From: an uncultured Lachnospiraceae bacterium
GTDB lineage: Bacteria; Bacillota; Clostridia; Lachnospirales; Lachnospiraceae
Assembly: GCA_910585825.1 (NCBI GenBank)
Contig: CAJUEY010000030.1
Span: 1-31,779, forward strand
Length of the DNA: 31,779 nucleotides
Reading direction: 5' to 3'
The position numbers and the translations under genes were made by a program. The notes under the pieces are model-generated. The model was not told where the DNA came from and did not search any database. It saw only the letters and a program-made list of their open reading frames with translations. This document shows, one piece after another, positions 14,516 through 23,298 of the stretch. The stretch's first letter is position 1; every line of letters starts with the position of its first letter.

Positions 14516-16440
14516 GAATTTGTTATCATTGCATGCAGCAGATTTCAAATGAAAAAGAAGATACCTGTCCAAAATGCGGACAAAGATTAAAAGCCGTGCG
14601 TAAGGCAGAACGGTTTCTGGAGCCGGGAACGGTTTTAGGAGGCAAGTTTCTTGCAGGCGATCCGTTAGGAGCCGGAGGTTTCGGGAATACCTACATCGGT
14701 TGGGACAATCTTCTGTTTCGCAAGGTTGCGATCAAAGAATTTTATCCGGAACAATACTGTATCCGCGGGCAGGATGGCAAAACGGTAACCGTGACGGATG
14801 TAAAAATGAGAGCCAGATTTATCAGAGGGCGGCAGGAGTTTTTAGAAGAGGCCAGGAGAGTTGCGGCGCTGCATGAAGTGCAGGGTGTGGTGGAAATTTC
14901 TAATTTTTTTGAAGAAAACGGCACAGGTTATATTGTAATGGAATATCTGGAAGGAATGGACATAAGAACCATTTTAAAAAAATCCGGAGACAAAAAAGAC
15001 TATGCATGGAGCAGGCGTGTCATTCTGTCTGTGCTTTATACCTTAAATGAAGTTCATAAAAGAGGGGTCATTCACAGGGACATCGCGCCGGATAATATAT
15101 TTGTCACAGAAGAGGGAATCATTAAGCTCATTGATTTCGGGGCGGCCAAATACGCTTCGGCAGAGAATGCAGCAGAGATTACGCTGAAGACTGGATATGC
15201 TCCGATAGAGCAATACAGCAGGATGGCGAAACAGGGATCCTACACTGATTTGTATGCAGCAGCGGCATTATTTTATCGGATGCTGACAGGACAGAAACCG
15301 ATTCCTGCCAATGAACGCGTCAAACAGGACGGATTGATTCCGCCGTCACAAATGGGAGTTATATTGCCAGAGCAGGCAGAACTGGCGATCATGGTATGTT
15401 TAAATGTTATGCCCAAGTATCGGCTGCAGAGCGCTGTTGATTTTATGGAGGCTTTGGATGGGAAAAATTTTATTCCTGTCTATGAGCCGGAATGGATTTT
15501 ACCTCCGGCGGAAGAAAAAAAAGGTTTATGGGAAAAGATAACAATGCTTCCGGCTATGGCAAAAGCTGCCTTGTGTTTTGCCTGTATCAGCATGATGGGA
15601 CTGGCTGCTTTTGGTGCATCGACAATAATGCATAACGCAAAAGCGGCGGCAAATCTGGCGGATGCGGACAGGGATGGCATGCTTACTATGGAGGATTACA
15701 GCGGACAGTCTTATGAAGAAGCGGTTGCAAAATTAGAACAGAAAGGATTTGTAAATATCGCCGCGCCGGAATATGTCTTGGACAGCAGGCAGGAAGGGGA
15801 GATTTTACAGCAGAATATAAAACCCTCCGATTCTGTTTTAAAAGAGGATGAAATTTTCTTTACCGTCAGCGGCGGCGATCGGTACTATACGATGCCGGAT
15901 TTTATGGGCGAAAAAGAGGAAGATGTGATTCGCTCTTTTACAGAAAAAAATTTTGACGTACAAGTGTATGAAAATCCCTGTGACAAAGAGAGGGAGGTAC
16001 ATACGGAAACCGGGGAAAATGAAAGTCTGGCCAAAAAGAAAGGAAAAATTATTGTAAAAAGATGTTTTTCCGAAAATTACAGAGCCGGAATCTGCTTTGA
16101 CCAGTCTATAGAGCCGGAGGAAACATGTGAGGTGGATACAATAATAATATTGTCGGTTTCTGTGGGCGGGGAGTTGAAAGACTTTGATGTTGCTGTGCCG
16201 GATCTTATCGACGCGACATTGGAGGAAGCGGAGGAACGGCTGAAAGCTTCAGGGTTAGAGAAAATCGTGAAATTAGAATTATATTATGAAGAGGAAGACA
16301 GGGAGAGGGAATCAGATGCCGTCTATGTGGCAAAGCAGAGTATTGAGGCAGGAAAAACTGTGAACCGTTATCAAGATCAGGGAATCAGTTTCAGGCTGGG
16401 GCTGAAAACGGCACATCAGAAATCCCAGAAGAAGGGGTAG
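14512..16440 (+). CDS. Transmembrane Hanks-type Ser/Thr kinase with PASTA-like repeats
   Basis: A 642-aa receptor kinase, apparently active: ribbon C4, C7, C19, C22; GAGGFG (53-58); VAIKE with K75; VIHRDIAPDN near 188; LIDFGAA; activation segment ending APIEQY. One membrane helix lies at about 346-368. Outside, a short loop 'DADRDGMLTMED' (about 383) resembles an EF-hand calcium loop. PASTA-like repeats follow, each with 'SYEEAVAKLEQKGF'-type helices and strands (also 'LEEAEERLKASGL'), the fold that binds muropeptides in PrkC/PknB. The ATG has AGGGAGAG 8 bp upstream. It is the most conventional receptor kinase of the five and a likely source of the phospho-Thr read by the FHA proteins. Confidence 0.92.
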   Translation: MRICYHCMQQISNEKEDTCPKCGQRLKAVRKAERFLEPGTVLGGKFLAGDPLGAGGFGNTYIGWDNLLFRKVAIKEFYPEQYCIRGQDGKTVTVTDVKMRARFIRGRQEFLEEARRVAALHEVQGVVEISNFFEENGTGYIVMEYLEGMDIRTILKKSGDKKDYAWSRRVILSVLYTLNEVHKRGVIHRDIAPDNIFVTEEGIIKLIDFGAAKYASAENAAEITLKTGYAPIEQYSRMAKQGSYTDLYAAAALFYRMLTGQKPIPANERVKQDGLIPPSQMGVILPEQAELAIMVCLNVMPKYRLQSAVDFMEALDGKNFIPVYEPEWILPPAEEKKGLWEKITMLPAMAKAALCFACISMMGLAAFGASTIMHNAKAAANLADADRDGMLTMEDYSGQSYEEAVAKLEQKGFVNIAAPEYVLDSRQEGEILQQNIKPSDSVLKEDEIFFTVSGGDRYYTMPDFMGEKEEDVIRSFTEKNFDVQVYENPCDKEREVHTETGENESLAKKKGKIIVKRCFSENYRAGICFDQSIEPEETCEVDTIIILSVSVGGELKDFDVAVPDLIDATLEEAEERLKASGLEKIVKLELYYEEEDRERESDAVYVAKQSIEAGKTVNRYQDQGISFRLGLKTAHQKSQKKG

Positions 16441-16446
16441 ATACAA

Positions 16447-17475
16447 ATGCGAAAAAAAATAATTGATCCGAACATGCTGTGTATGGGTTGTATGGAAAAA
16501 CTGGAGCAGGCAGGGTGTCCCTGTAAAAAGTGCGGATTTGATGTGCGGCGGTATCAAAGACCGGAAAACAGTCTGCCTTTATATGAAATTGTAAACGGAA
16601 AATATCTGATAGGGCGGGTAATTGGTATCGGAGGATTTGGAATCACCTACATTGCGTGGGATTTTTATCAGGGAAAGCGCGTATGCGTAAAGGAATATTT
16701 TCCACGAGAAATTGCAGTCCGGAATTTTCATGGACATACGTATTCCGAGCAGATTTCTATTTCGGTTAATTACAGTGTGGAAACCGGTACGCAAAATCCG
16801 GACAGAATGCAGTCTGCTTACCGGAAAGGCTTGGAATCCTATATAAAAGAAGCAGAAAACCTGTCTAAATATTATTTGATGCCGGGGATTGTATCAATTC
16901 GGGATTTTTTCTACGGAAATAATACGGCATATATTGTAATGGAATACATAGATGGTATAGATATGAAAAGATATGCGAAACTTCGCGGCGGAAGGATGAT
17001 GCCGGAAGAGGTATTTGCGCTGTTAAAAGACGTTTTAAAAGCATTGGATGTGATACATAAGGATAATATCATTCACAGAGATATTAGTCCCGATAATATT
17101 ATGCTTACAAATAAGCTGCAGGCAATCCTGATTGATTTTGGAGCTGCCAGAGATTATGGAAATGGAAAGAATGCTCCGGTTCTGCTCAAGCATGGATATG
17201 CTCCGGTTGAACAGTACAAACGGGGTGCACAACAGGGACCATGGACAGATGTATACAGTATGTGCGCCAGCATTTATTATCTGTTGACGGGGCATCGGCT
17301 TCCGCCTTCGGTGAAACGCATGGAATGCGATACGGTTAAGGGACTTCGCGCGATGGGAATTCCGGTTTCGGAAAAACAGGATTATGTGATCTGGAGAGGA
17401 CTTCAGATAAAACCGGAGCAAAGATATCAGTCGATGGCAGAGTTATATCAGAGTCTTTATGGAGAATTAATATGA
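16447..17475 (+). CDS. Soluble Hanks-type Ser/Thr kinase
   Basis: A 342-aa kinase without membrane helix or ectodomain. The ribbon has C12, C15, C26 and C29 (plus C24). The kinase domain fills the rest: GIGGFG (60-65), VCVKEYFP with K82, IIHRDISPDN near 211, LIDFGAARDYG, and 'APVEQY' at the end of the activation loop. All catalytic residues are present, so it should be active in the cytosol. AAGGGG about 10 bp upstream supports the ATG, and its stop overlaps the ATG of the next gene by 4 bp (ATGA), so the two kinases are probably translated together. Confidence 0.92.
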   Translation: MRKKIIDPNMLCMGCMEKLEQAGCPCKKCGFDVRRYQRPENSLPLYEIVNGKYLIGRVIGIGGFGITYIAWDFYQGKRVCVKEYFPREIAVRNFHGHTYSEQISISVNYSVETGTQNPDRMQSAYRKGLESYIKEAENLSKYYLMPGIVSIRDFFYGNNTAYIVMEYIDGIDMKRYAKLRGGRMMPEEVFALLKDVLKALDVIHKDNIIHRDISPDNIMLTNKLQAILIDFGAARDYGNGKNAPVLLKHGYAPVEQYKRGAQQGPWTDVYSMCASIYYLLTGHRLPPSVKRMECDTVKGLRAMGIPVSEKQDYVIWRGLQIKPEQRYQSMAELYQSLYGELI

Positions 17476-18845
17476 TGGGATTGTCAAAGATTTGCCGGGG
17501 ATGTTTCAAAGAATGGGTGAAGGAAGATACGGCGTGCTCCCACTGTGGCTGGGAACCGGAACAAAAGTATGAAGCCGTTTTGGAATGGACAATCGGAGAT
17601 TTGTTTGAAAAAAGATATATGCTGGGTATGTTGTATTGCCAAAGCCCGGATGCAGCGATTTGGAGAATTTATGATACGGCGCTTGGAATTTCTTATTTCG
17701 CATTGCGGACAGCGCCTGAAGATGAAAAGCGTTTATATCTTCTGGCAGAACAGATGAACAAATCAGATTTACTGCTTGATAATCAAATCTGTGTTATGGC
17801 AGTTAAGAGAATCGGAGAAAAAATGGTTTTACTTTTTTCTGTATTAGAATCTGCAAAAAACGTGGATGCGCTTGAACATATTTTAAGTGAAAAAACGCAG
17901 TCGCAGGATGAGTGGAACGTCTGGTCTAAACCTAAAGATACACCTCAAAAGGAGCAGACGCTTCCGACGGGAACGAGTTTAAATGACAGATATTTGATTC
18001 TGGACTGTATTGGCATAGGCGGTTTTGGGATCGTATATCTCTGCAGAGATATGTATCTGCAGCGGTTTGCAGCGGTAAAGGAATACTTTCCTGCAGAATG
18101 GGTAAATCGTGAGGAGCAACAGTATGTGACGGTAAAAAAATCACAGTTTCTGGTATCTTATCAGTTTGGACTTAAGTCTTTTTATCAAGAAGCAAAGATT
18201 ATGGCAAAGTTTATTCATGCGCCTCATATTGCGACAATTTATGACGTTATGGAAGCAAATGATACGGCATACCTTGTCATGGAATATATTTCAGGAATCA
18301 GCATAGGAAGGGAAATGCGCAGAAGGGATTACCGGCCATACCATCCAAAAGAGGTAAAAGAGATTCTGTTTCCGGTATTAGAGACCCTTAGTATAATTCA
18401 TGAGAAAAGAATCATTCACAGCGATATCAGTCCCGGAAATATTATACGGTCGTGGGAAGGAGAGCCTTTTCTGGTTGATATGGGTGCGGCGAAATATACA
18501 TCAGGTTCCCGGCCCGTTTTAAGTGCTTCCTTTCTGAAACCGAATTATGCGGCGCCGGAACAATACCAGACGGCAAAAGAGGGAATTCCCAAAAACGAAG
18601 GGCCGTGGACAGACCTTTATGCTCTGGGAGCTACCGCATATTATCTGCTTACAGGGCAGAAACCTCCGGATGTCATACAGAGATTAAAGGGGATAAAGAC
18701 AGAGGTGGCATTTCCGAAAGGACGCAGATTCAAGAAGAAAAAACAGTGGATGAACATGATTAATCATGCAATGGCTTTGGAAATCAGAGAGCGCATGCAG
18801 TCTGTGGAGGAATTCGAGGAAGAGATGAAGAAATTGACGGAGTAA
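17472..18845 (+). CDS. Hanks-type kinase with an extra, degenerate N-lobe
   Basis: A 457-aa soluble protein. After the ribbon (C8, C11, C22, C25), residues about 41-140 look like the start of a second kinase domain: 'IGDLFEKRYMLG', 'IYDTALGISYFALR' match the usual N-lobe strands, but the Gly loop and the catalytic Lys are absent. A full kinase domain follows (about 168-455): GIGGFG (181-186), AAVKEYFP with K203, HSDISPGN near 316 (Arg of HRD is Ser, Asp and Asn kept), DMG for DFG near 336, and 'AAPEQY'. It may still be active but with altered control. It is the last gene of the signalling half; a hairpin separates it from the pilus genes. ATG 17475 is an equally possible start. Confidence 0.88.
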   Translation: MMGLSKICRGCFKEWVKEDTACSHCGWEPEQKYEAVLEWTIGDLFEKRYMLGMLYCQSPDAAIWRIYDTALGISYFALRTAPEDEKRLYLLAEQMNKSDLLLDNQICVMAVKRIGEKMVLLFSVLESAKNVDALEHILSEKTQSQDEWNVWSKPKDTPQKEQTLPTGTSLNDRYLILDCIGIGGFGIVYLCRDMYLQRFAAVKEYFPAEWVNREEQQYVTVKKSQFLVSYQFGLKSFYQEAKIMAKFIHAPHIATIYDVMEANDTAYLVMEYISGISIGREMRRRDYRPYHPKEVKEILFPVLETLSIIHEKRIIHSDISPGNIIRSWEGEPFLVDMGAAKYTSGSRPVLSASFLKPNYAAPEQYQTAKEGIPKNEGPWTDLYALGATAYYLLTGQKPPDVIQRLKGIKTEVAFPKGRRFKKKKQWMNMINHAMALEIRERMQSVEEFEEEMKKLTE

Positions 18846-18850
18846 AAGGA

Positions 18851-18890
18851 ATTTCCTGCGTTTTCTCTGATTCGAAAAACGCAGGGAAAT
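18851..18890 (+). other. Intercistronic RNA hairpin between the kinase and pilus halves
   Basis: ATTTCCTGCGTTTT (18851-18864) pairs with AAAACGCAGGGAAAT (18876-18890) with one bulged G and a loop of about 11 nt. There is no T-run after the stem, so it is not a good terminator. It sits just after the last kinase gene and 32 bp before the TadZ-like start. It may be a processing or stability element that sets different mRNA levels for the two halves. Confidence 0.6.
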
Positions 18891-18922
18891 CAGAAACAAC
18901 AAAATGAAAAGGATGGATCGGT

Positions 18923-19990
18923 ATGACAAAACTTCGATTTGTACTTGGAGATAAAGATGATAGATATTTGAAGAGGCTTTCAGATTATATTACTTTCCGA
19001 TATGGAGATAAAATTGAGCTTTATACATTTACGGAGAAACAGCTGTTAAACTCTTTTCTTACGGAGCACAAGGCCAATGGCGTATTTGTCGGAAAAGGTT
19101 TCATGGAAGTCAGGAAATATGTTGCCTCTGCCGCTTGTTTTGCTTATCTGTCGGAAGGAATTGAAACAGAAAACTATGAAGATACCATGATATTTGTGAA
19201 ATATCAGAGTGCGGACGCCCTTGTAAAAGAAATGATCGCTCTGTGTTCTGAGCAGGTTTCAGAAGTTTATCCGGGAAAACATACGAATGGGAACGGAAAA
19301 GTTATTTTATTTGAGTCCCCTGTGGGAGGCGTCGGAACAACGTTAACGGCGGCTGCCTGTGCATATTATTTTACAGGACAAGGGAAAAAAACGTTGTATT
19401 TGAATTTAGAGGAATTTGGTTCGGTAAAAGGAATTTTTCAGGGAGATGGGAGATTTGAGTTTAGAGACGCGGTTTATGCCTTAAAGTCCAGAAAGACGAA
19501 TCTCCATTTAAAGCTGGAAAGTATTATAAGAGAAGACGATACCGGCGTTTTTTTTATTGAGCCATGCAGCCAGCCTGTAGATTTGCAGAGCTTTACGGAG
19601 GAAGAGGCAAGGCGCTTTCTGAAAATTCTGTCGGAAGAAGAGGACTTTGACGCCGTCATCATAGACAGAAACAGCAGGCTGGATTCTATGAGTTACAAAT
19701 TGCGGGAAATTGCGGATGACATTGTTCTTGTAGCGGCGGAACAGAGAATGCAGAATGAAAAAATTCAGAAATTAATGCAGGCTATAAAGCTGGAAGAAGA
19801 AAAACTGCAGCTGAAGATTTGTGATAAATTACAGATCCTTTATAACGGATATGCTGCAGAGATCGGTTTCAGGGCGGATAATAAGATAGCTATTCCGGCT
19901 TTGGGAAGACTGCCGAAAACAGAAGGCGCTACAGAAAAACAGATACTGGAACGTTTTGCAGCAGAAGATATTTTTCGGAAATTGTTATAA
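18923..19990 (+). CDS. TadZ/CpaE-like protein of the Tad pilus with a degenerate P-loop
   Basis: A 355-aa protein of the MinD/ParA-related class that places Tad pilus machines in the cell. The N-terminal about 110 residues look like a degenerate receiver domain, as in CpaE/TadZ. The ATPase-like domain starts near 127 with 'ILFESPVGGVGTT'; both lysines of the deviant Walker A (KGGxGKT) are replaced (V134, T139), so ATP hydrolysis is doubtful. Later strands 'LYLNLEEFGS' and 'DAVIIDRNSRLD' fit the MinD fold. It lies directly before cpaF, the standard Tad order. The assignment relies on context as well as fold. Confidence 0.82.
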   Translation: MTKLRFVLGDKDDRYLKRLSDYITFRYGDKIELYTFTEKQLLNSFLTEHKANGVFVGKGFMEVRKYVASAACFAYLSEGIETENYEDTMIFVKYQSADALVKEMIALCSEQVSEVYPGKHTNGNGKVILFESPVGGVGTTLTAAACAYYFTGQGKKTLYLNLEEFGSVKGIFQGDGRFEFRDAVYALKSRKTNLHLKLESIIREDDTGVFFIEPCSQPVDLQSFTEEEARRFLKILSEEEDFDAVIIDRNSRLDSMSYKLREIADDIVLVAAEQRMQNEKIQKLMQAIKLEEEKLQLKICDKLQILYNGYAAEIGFRADNKIAIPALGRLPKTEGATEKQILERFAAEDIFRKLL

Positions 19991-20005
19991 AGGTGGGCGC
20001 AGAAG

Positions 20006-21244
20006 ATGAAAAAAACAGAGTTGTCAGAATTTGCAGCACGTATACGAAGCTGTTTGATGAACGAATATTCGTTAAATACGATGTCAGACGAGGCCGTGCA
20101 GGATGCGATTGACGTTTTGCTGGAACGGGAACAGAAGGGAATTTATATTTCCATTGAAGAACGGGTACATATTGCAGATCAGGTGTTTGGGGCAATCCGT
20201 GGGTTCGGAATACTGGACGTTATTATGAATGACGACAGTATTACAGAGGTTATGGTGAACGGCCCGGATGAGATTTTTATCGAGCAGGAAGGGCATGTAA
20301 AAAAAATAGAGGAAGCTTTTGAAAACGAACAGAAATTAGAAGATGTGATTCAGAGAATGGTAGGACAGGCAGGAAGGGAAGTAAATCAGGCGAATCCAAT
20401 TGTAGACACCAGGCTGCCCGATGGTTCCCGTGTAAATGTGGTTTTGCCGCCTGTTTCTTTAAAAGGAGCCATTGTTACAATTCGTAAATTTTCAAAAACC
20501 CCCATGACAATTGCGAAACTGTTAAGCTATGGCTCCATTACGTCGGAGGCGGCAGAATTTTTAAAAATACTTGTGAAGGCAAAATATAATATCTTTATCA
20601 GCGGGGGAACGGGTTCCGGAAAGACAACGTTTTTAAACGCCCTGTCCAACTATATTCCAAAAGATGAGCGTGTCATTACCATAGAGGATTCCGCGGAACT
20701 ACAGATTGAAGGCGTGGAAAACCTGGTCAGCCTGGAGACAAGAAATGCTAATGCAGCAGGAAAGGGAGCGATTACCATACGCGATTTGATTAAATCATCG
20801 CTTAGAATGCGTCCGGAGAGAATTGTTGTGGGGGAAGTCCGGGGCGCAGAAGCGCTAGATATGCTTCAGGCAATGAATACAGGGCATGACGGTTCCTTAA
20901 GCACCGGACATGCTAATTCTACCCATGATATGTTAAGTCGTCTGGAAACTATGGTGCTTCAGGGAACGGAGGGACTGCCTTTGGAAGCAATCCGCCAGCA
21001 GATTGCATCTGCAGTCGATATTATTATTCATCTTTCCAGGATGCGTGATAAAAGCAGAAAAACTATGGAAATCACAGAAGTTGTGGGATATGAGGACAGC
21101 AAAATTTTGTTAAATCCGCTGTTTCAGTTTAAAGAAAGCAGCGAGAGTACCTTAACAAGAGTGGAGGGTGTTTTGGAACGTACAGAAAATCCGCTGAAAA
21201 ATGATTTTAAGCTGCTGCTGTCAGGATATACAGGAAAAATTTAA
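20006..21244 (+). CDS. cpaF: Tad pilus assembly ATPase CpaF/TadA
   Basis: A 412-aa secretion ATPase of the GspE/VirB11 type that powers Flp pilus assembly at the inner face of the membrane. Visible features: an N-terminal helical part, 'SITEVMVNGPDEIFIE', Walker A GGTGSGKTT (199-207), 'TIEDSAELQ' Asp box, and the family signature 'GEVRGAEALDMLQAMNTGH' followed by 'LSTGHANS'. All motor motifs are intact. AAGGTGGG sits 8 bp before the ATG. It is the best-conserved pilus gene here and the firmest evidence that this half encodes a Tad system. Confidence 0.97.
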   Translation: MKKTELSEFAARIRSCLMNEYSLNTMSDEAVQDAIDVLLEREQKGIYISIEERVHIADQVFGAIRGFGILDVIMNDDSITEVMVNGPDEIFIEQEGHVKKIEEAFENEQKLEDVIQRMVGQAGREVNQANPIVDTRLPDGSRVNVVLPPVSLKGAIVTIRKFSKTPMTIAKLLSYGSITSEAAEFLKILVKAKYNIFISGGTGSGKTTFLNALSNYIPKDERVITIEDSAELQIEGVENLVSLETRNANAAGKGAITIRDLIKSSLRMRPERIVVGEVRGAEALDMLQAMNTGHDGSLSTGHANSTHDMLSRLETMVLQGTEGLPLEAIRQQIASAVDIIIHLSRMRDKSRKTMEITEVVGYEDSKILLNPLFQFKESSESTLTRVEGVLERTENPLKNDFKLLLSGYTGKI

Positions 21245-21263
21245 TAGATAGGAGAGTGTGTCT

Positions 21264-22097
21264 GTGAAAAAAGAAAAGACAAAAAAGCCGGAAAAAGAAC
21301 AAAAGCAAAAAAAGCAGAGAAAACATGCGTATGAGCCAATAGAAGGAGTATTGGGAGAAGCCTGTGATTATCATGTGTATGATATGAAAATACAGGACCG
21401 CATCGCTGCCGGATGTATTGCTGCCGTCATCGGAATGGTTGTGGTATTTGTTTTTTTTCGCATTCTGCCGGCTGCAGCGGCAGCTGGAATCATTCTGATT
21501 TTCCCTGCCCAGAACCTTTACCGAAATTATAAAATAAAAAAGAGACAGAAAGAACTTTTGCTTCAGTTTAAGGATCTGTTGGAATCTCTGGCAACCTCCT
21601 ACTCGTCAGGACAGAATACGCAGGGGGCGTTTGGGGATGCAAAAGCGGATATGGTTTCCATTTATGGAGAAAAGGCGGATATTACGGCAGAAGTAGAATT
21701 GATTGCAAATGGAATTGCAAATAATATTACGCCGGAGACGCTGTTGTCTAATTTTGCGGCAAGAAGCGGTTTAGAAGATGTGGAGATCTTTGCAAATGTG
21801 TTTGAGGTGGTCAACCGTCAGGGCAGCAATTTAAAGGACGTTATTTCTGACAGCAGGGAGATTATCAATGACAAGATTGAAATTGAAATGGAAATTGAAA
21901 CAATGCTGCAGGGAAATAAGAATGAATTGAATATTATGATTGTAATGCCTCTGGTGATTGTAGCAAGCGTCAGCGGCCTTGGGACAATGACTATTGCAAA
22001 CAATACACCTTTTAACGTTGTATTGAAACTGATTTGTATCGGCGTATTTGGTGCAGCTTATTTTATGGGAAGAAAAATTGTGGATATTAAACTGTAG
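21264..22097 (+). CDS. tadB: Tad pilus platform protein TadB (T2SF domain)
   Basis: A 277-aa inner-membrane platform protein. It starts with a very basic Lys-rich segment, then two membrane helices ('RIAAGCIAAVIGMVVVFVFF' and 'AAAAAGIILIFPAQNLY'), a T2SF domain with 'ELLLQFKDLLESLATSYSSG', and two C-terminal helices ('IMIVMPLVIVASVSG' and 'LICIGVFGAAYFMG'). GTG 21264 is chosen over GTG 21258 because GGAGAG (21251-21256) is 7 bp from it but only 1 bp from the other. TadB and TadC together form the base on which CpaF acts. Confidence 0.92.
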   Translation: MKKEKTKKPEKEQKQKKQRKHAYEPIEGVLGEACDYHVYDMKIQDRIAAGCIAAVIGMVVVFVFFRILPAAAAAGIILIFPAQNLYRNYKIKKRQKELLLQFKDLLESLATSYSSGQNTQGAFGDAKADMVSIYGEKADITAEVELIANGIANNITPETLLSNFAARSGLEDVEIFANVFEVVNRQGSNLKDVISDSREIINDKIEIEMEIETMLQGNKNELNIMIVMPLVIVASVSGLGTMTIANNTPFNVVLKLICIGVFGAAYFMGRKIVDIKL

Positions 22098-22121
22098 GAA
22101 TATACACGGAGGAGAAAAAGG

Positions 22122-22979
22122 ATGATACAGATTGTTGTTGCAGCATCAGCTACGGCGTTAGTGTTGGGCTGGATTTGGATTTTGACGCGGTATGGAGAGG
22201 GATATACGGAATTAATTGCCGGGATTGACAGGGAAATTTACCGTATGCCAGAGCTCTTTTATGTAGGATTTGGAATTATGGATCTGGTGCATTTTAATAT
22301 GCATTCCAAACGGGCCAGAAAGAAGATACATGAAATCGGAGAAATTAATGGGAAGAAATATGCAGAATATTATTTTTATGTGACGACGGGGGCGCAATTT
22401 ACCTATGCGTATTTGGTTTTGCTTTTCTTTTTCCTGTTTGCAGCAGTATCCGTCAACGTTCTCATAGCCGGAATCGGTATGTTTCTGGCCGTTATGGTTG
22501 TGATGTATTACGAGCAGATGTTGGGAAACCAGCTTTCTGATAGGCGAGACGCACTGTTGTCAGAATTTCCTCAGGTACTTTCCAAACTTGCATTGTTAGT
22601 CAACTGCGGTATGGTGATGAGGGATGCATGGGAAAAAGTATCAAAAACAGGAGATGGTATTCTGTATCAGGAGATGAAGATTACCATGGAAGAATTTCAC
22701 AATGGCGTATCAGAACTTATGGCATACCGGAATTTTGCAGAAAGGTGTGGGTTAAAAGAAATACGCAGGTTTTCTTCTACCATGATTCAGAATTTAAATA
22801 AAGGAAATGAAGAGATTGCTTATTTTTTAAGAGAGTTATCTACAGAAATGTGGGAGGAGAAAAAGCATTTGGCGAAACGGAAGGGAGAGGCGGCCAATTC
22901 TAAATTGATGATTCCGACGGGATTGATTTTTATTGGAATTTTAGTGATGATTATGGTTCCGGCATTTTCCGGTATGTAG
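22122..22979 (+). CDS. tadC: Tad pilus platform protein TadC (T2SF domain)
   Basis: A 285-aa paralogue of TadB. Membrane helices lie near 2-21, about 88-108 and 109-127, and at the C-terminus ('LMIPTGLIFIGILVMIMVPA'). The T2SF domain between them has 'LLSEFPQVLSKLALLVNCGM', the typical platform signature. GGAGGAG before the ATG gives a clear ribosome site, and the gene lies 24 bp after tadB. Confidence 0.92.
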   Translation: MIQIVVAASATALVLGWIWILTRYGEGYTELIAGIDREIYRMPELFYVGFGIMDLVHFNMHSKRARKKIHEIGEINGKKYAEYYFYVTTGAQFTYAYLVLLFFFLFAAVSVNVLIAGIGMFLAVMVVMYYEQMLGNQLSDRRDALLSEFPQVLSKLALLVNCGMVMRDAWEKVSKTGDGILYQEMKITMEEFHNGVSELMAYRNFAERCGLKEIRRFSSTMIQNLNKGNEEIAYFLRELSTEMWEEKKHLAKRKGEAANSKLMIPTGLIFIGILVMIMVPAFSGM

Positions 22980-23045
22980 AGATGTAACAGCGTAATCTGT
23001 CATGAAAATGATTCAGATAAAAAATTTAAAGGAGGTACATAAGAA

Positions 23046-23288
23046 ATGAAGGGAAAAATGAGAGAGTGGCTGGTAAAAGGAAAAGTCAGACAGATGAAAG
23101 CAGCGGAGGCAGTGAAGGAATTTGCCAGAGGGGAAGAGGGCGCTTCCCATCTGGTAGAGATTATTGTTGTGATTGTAATTGTAATTGCGATTGCAGGCGT
23201 ATTCCGTGAGCAATTACAGGGTGCAATTGAGGCAATATTTGGTAATTTGACCAGCTTTATTAATGGATCAGAGCACGGCGGTGTCTGA
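23046..23288 (+). CDS. Flp-type (type IVb) pilin
   Basis: An 80-aa protein that is likely the main pilus subunit. A basic leader (1-36) ends in 'GEEGASHLVE', followed by one hydrophobic helix 'IIVVIVIVIAIAGVF' and a short polar tail. Cleavage after G would put Glu at +6; cleavage after A puts it at +5, the normal place. The usual Flp 'EY' pair is absent, and the leader is long for Flp. It has the strongest ribosome site in the pilus half (AAAGGAGGT at 23028-23036, 9 bp from the ATG), which fits a protein made in large amounts. A cleaved form would have about 45 residues. It could also be a minor pilin, but no other candidate exists in the window. Confidence 0.82.
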   Translation: MKGKMREWLVKGKVRQMKAAEAVKEFARGEEGASHLVEIIVVIVIVIAIAGVFREQLQGAIEAIFGNLTSFINGSEHGGV

Positions 23289-23298
23289 GAAAAGCTTT

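Noticed and set aside
1967..18845. Type VI secretion signalling (PpkA/PppA/Fha)
   Set aside because: No T6SS structural genes are present and the organism looks monoderm; the partner machine in the same unit is a Tad pilus.
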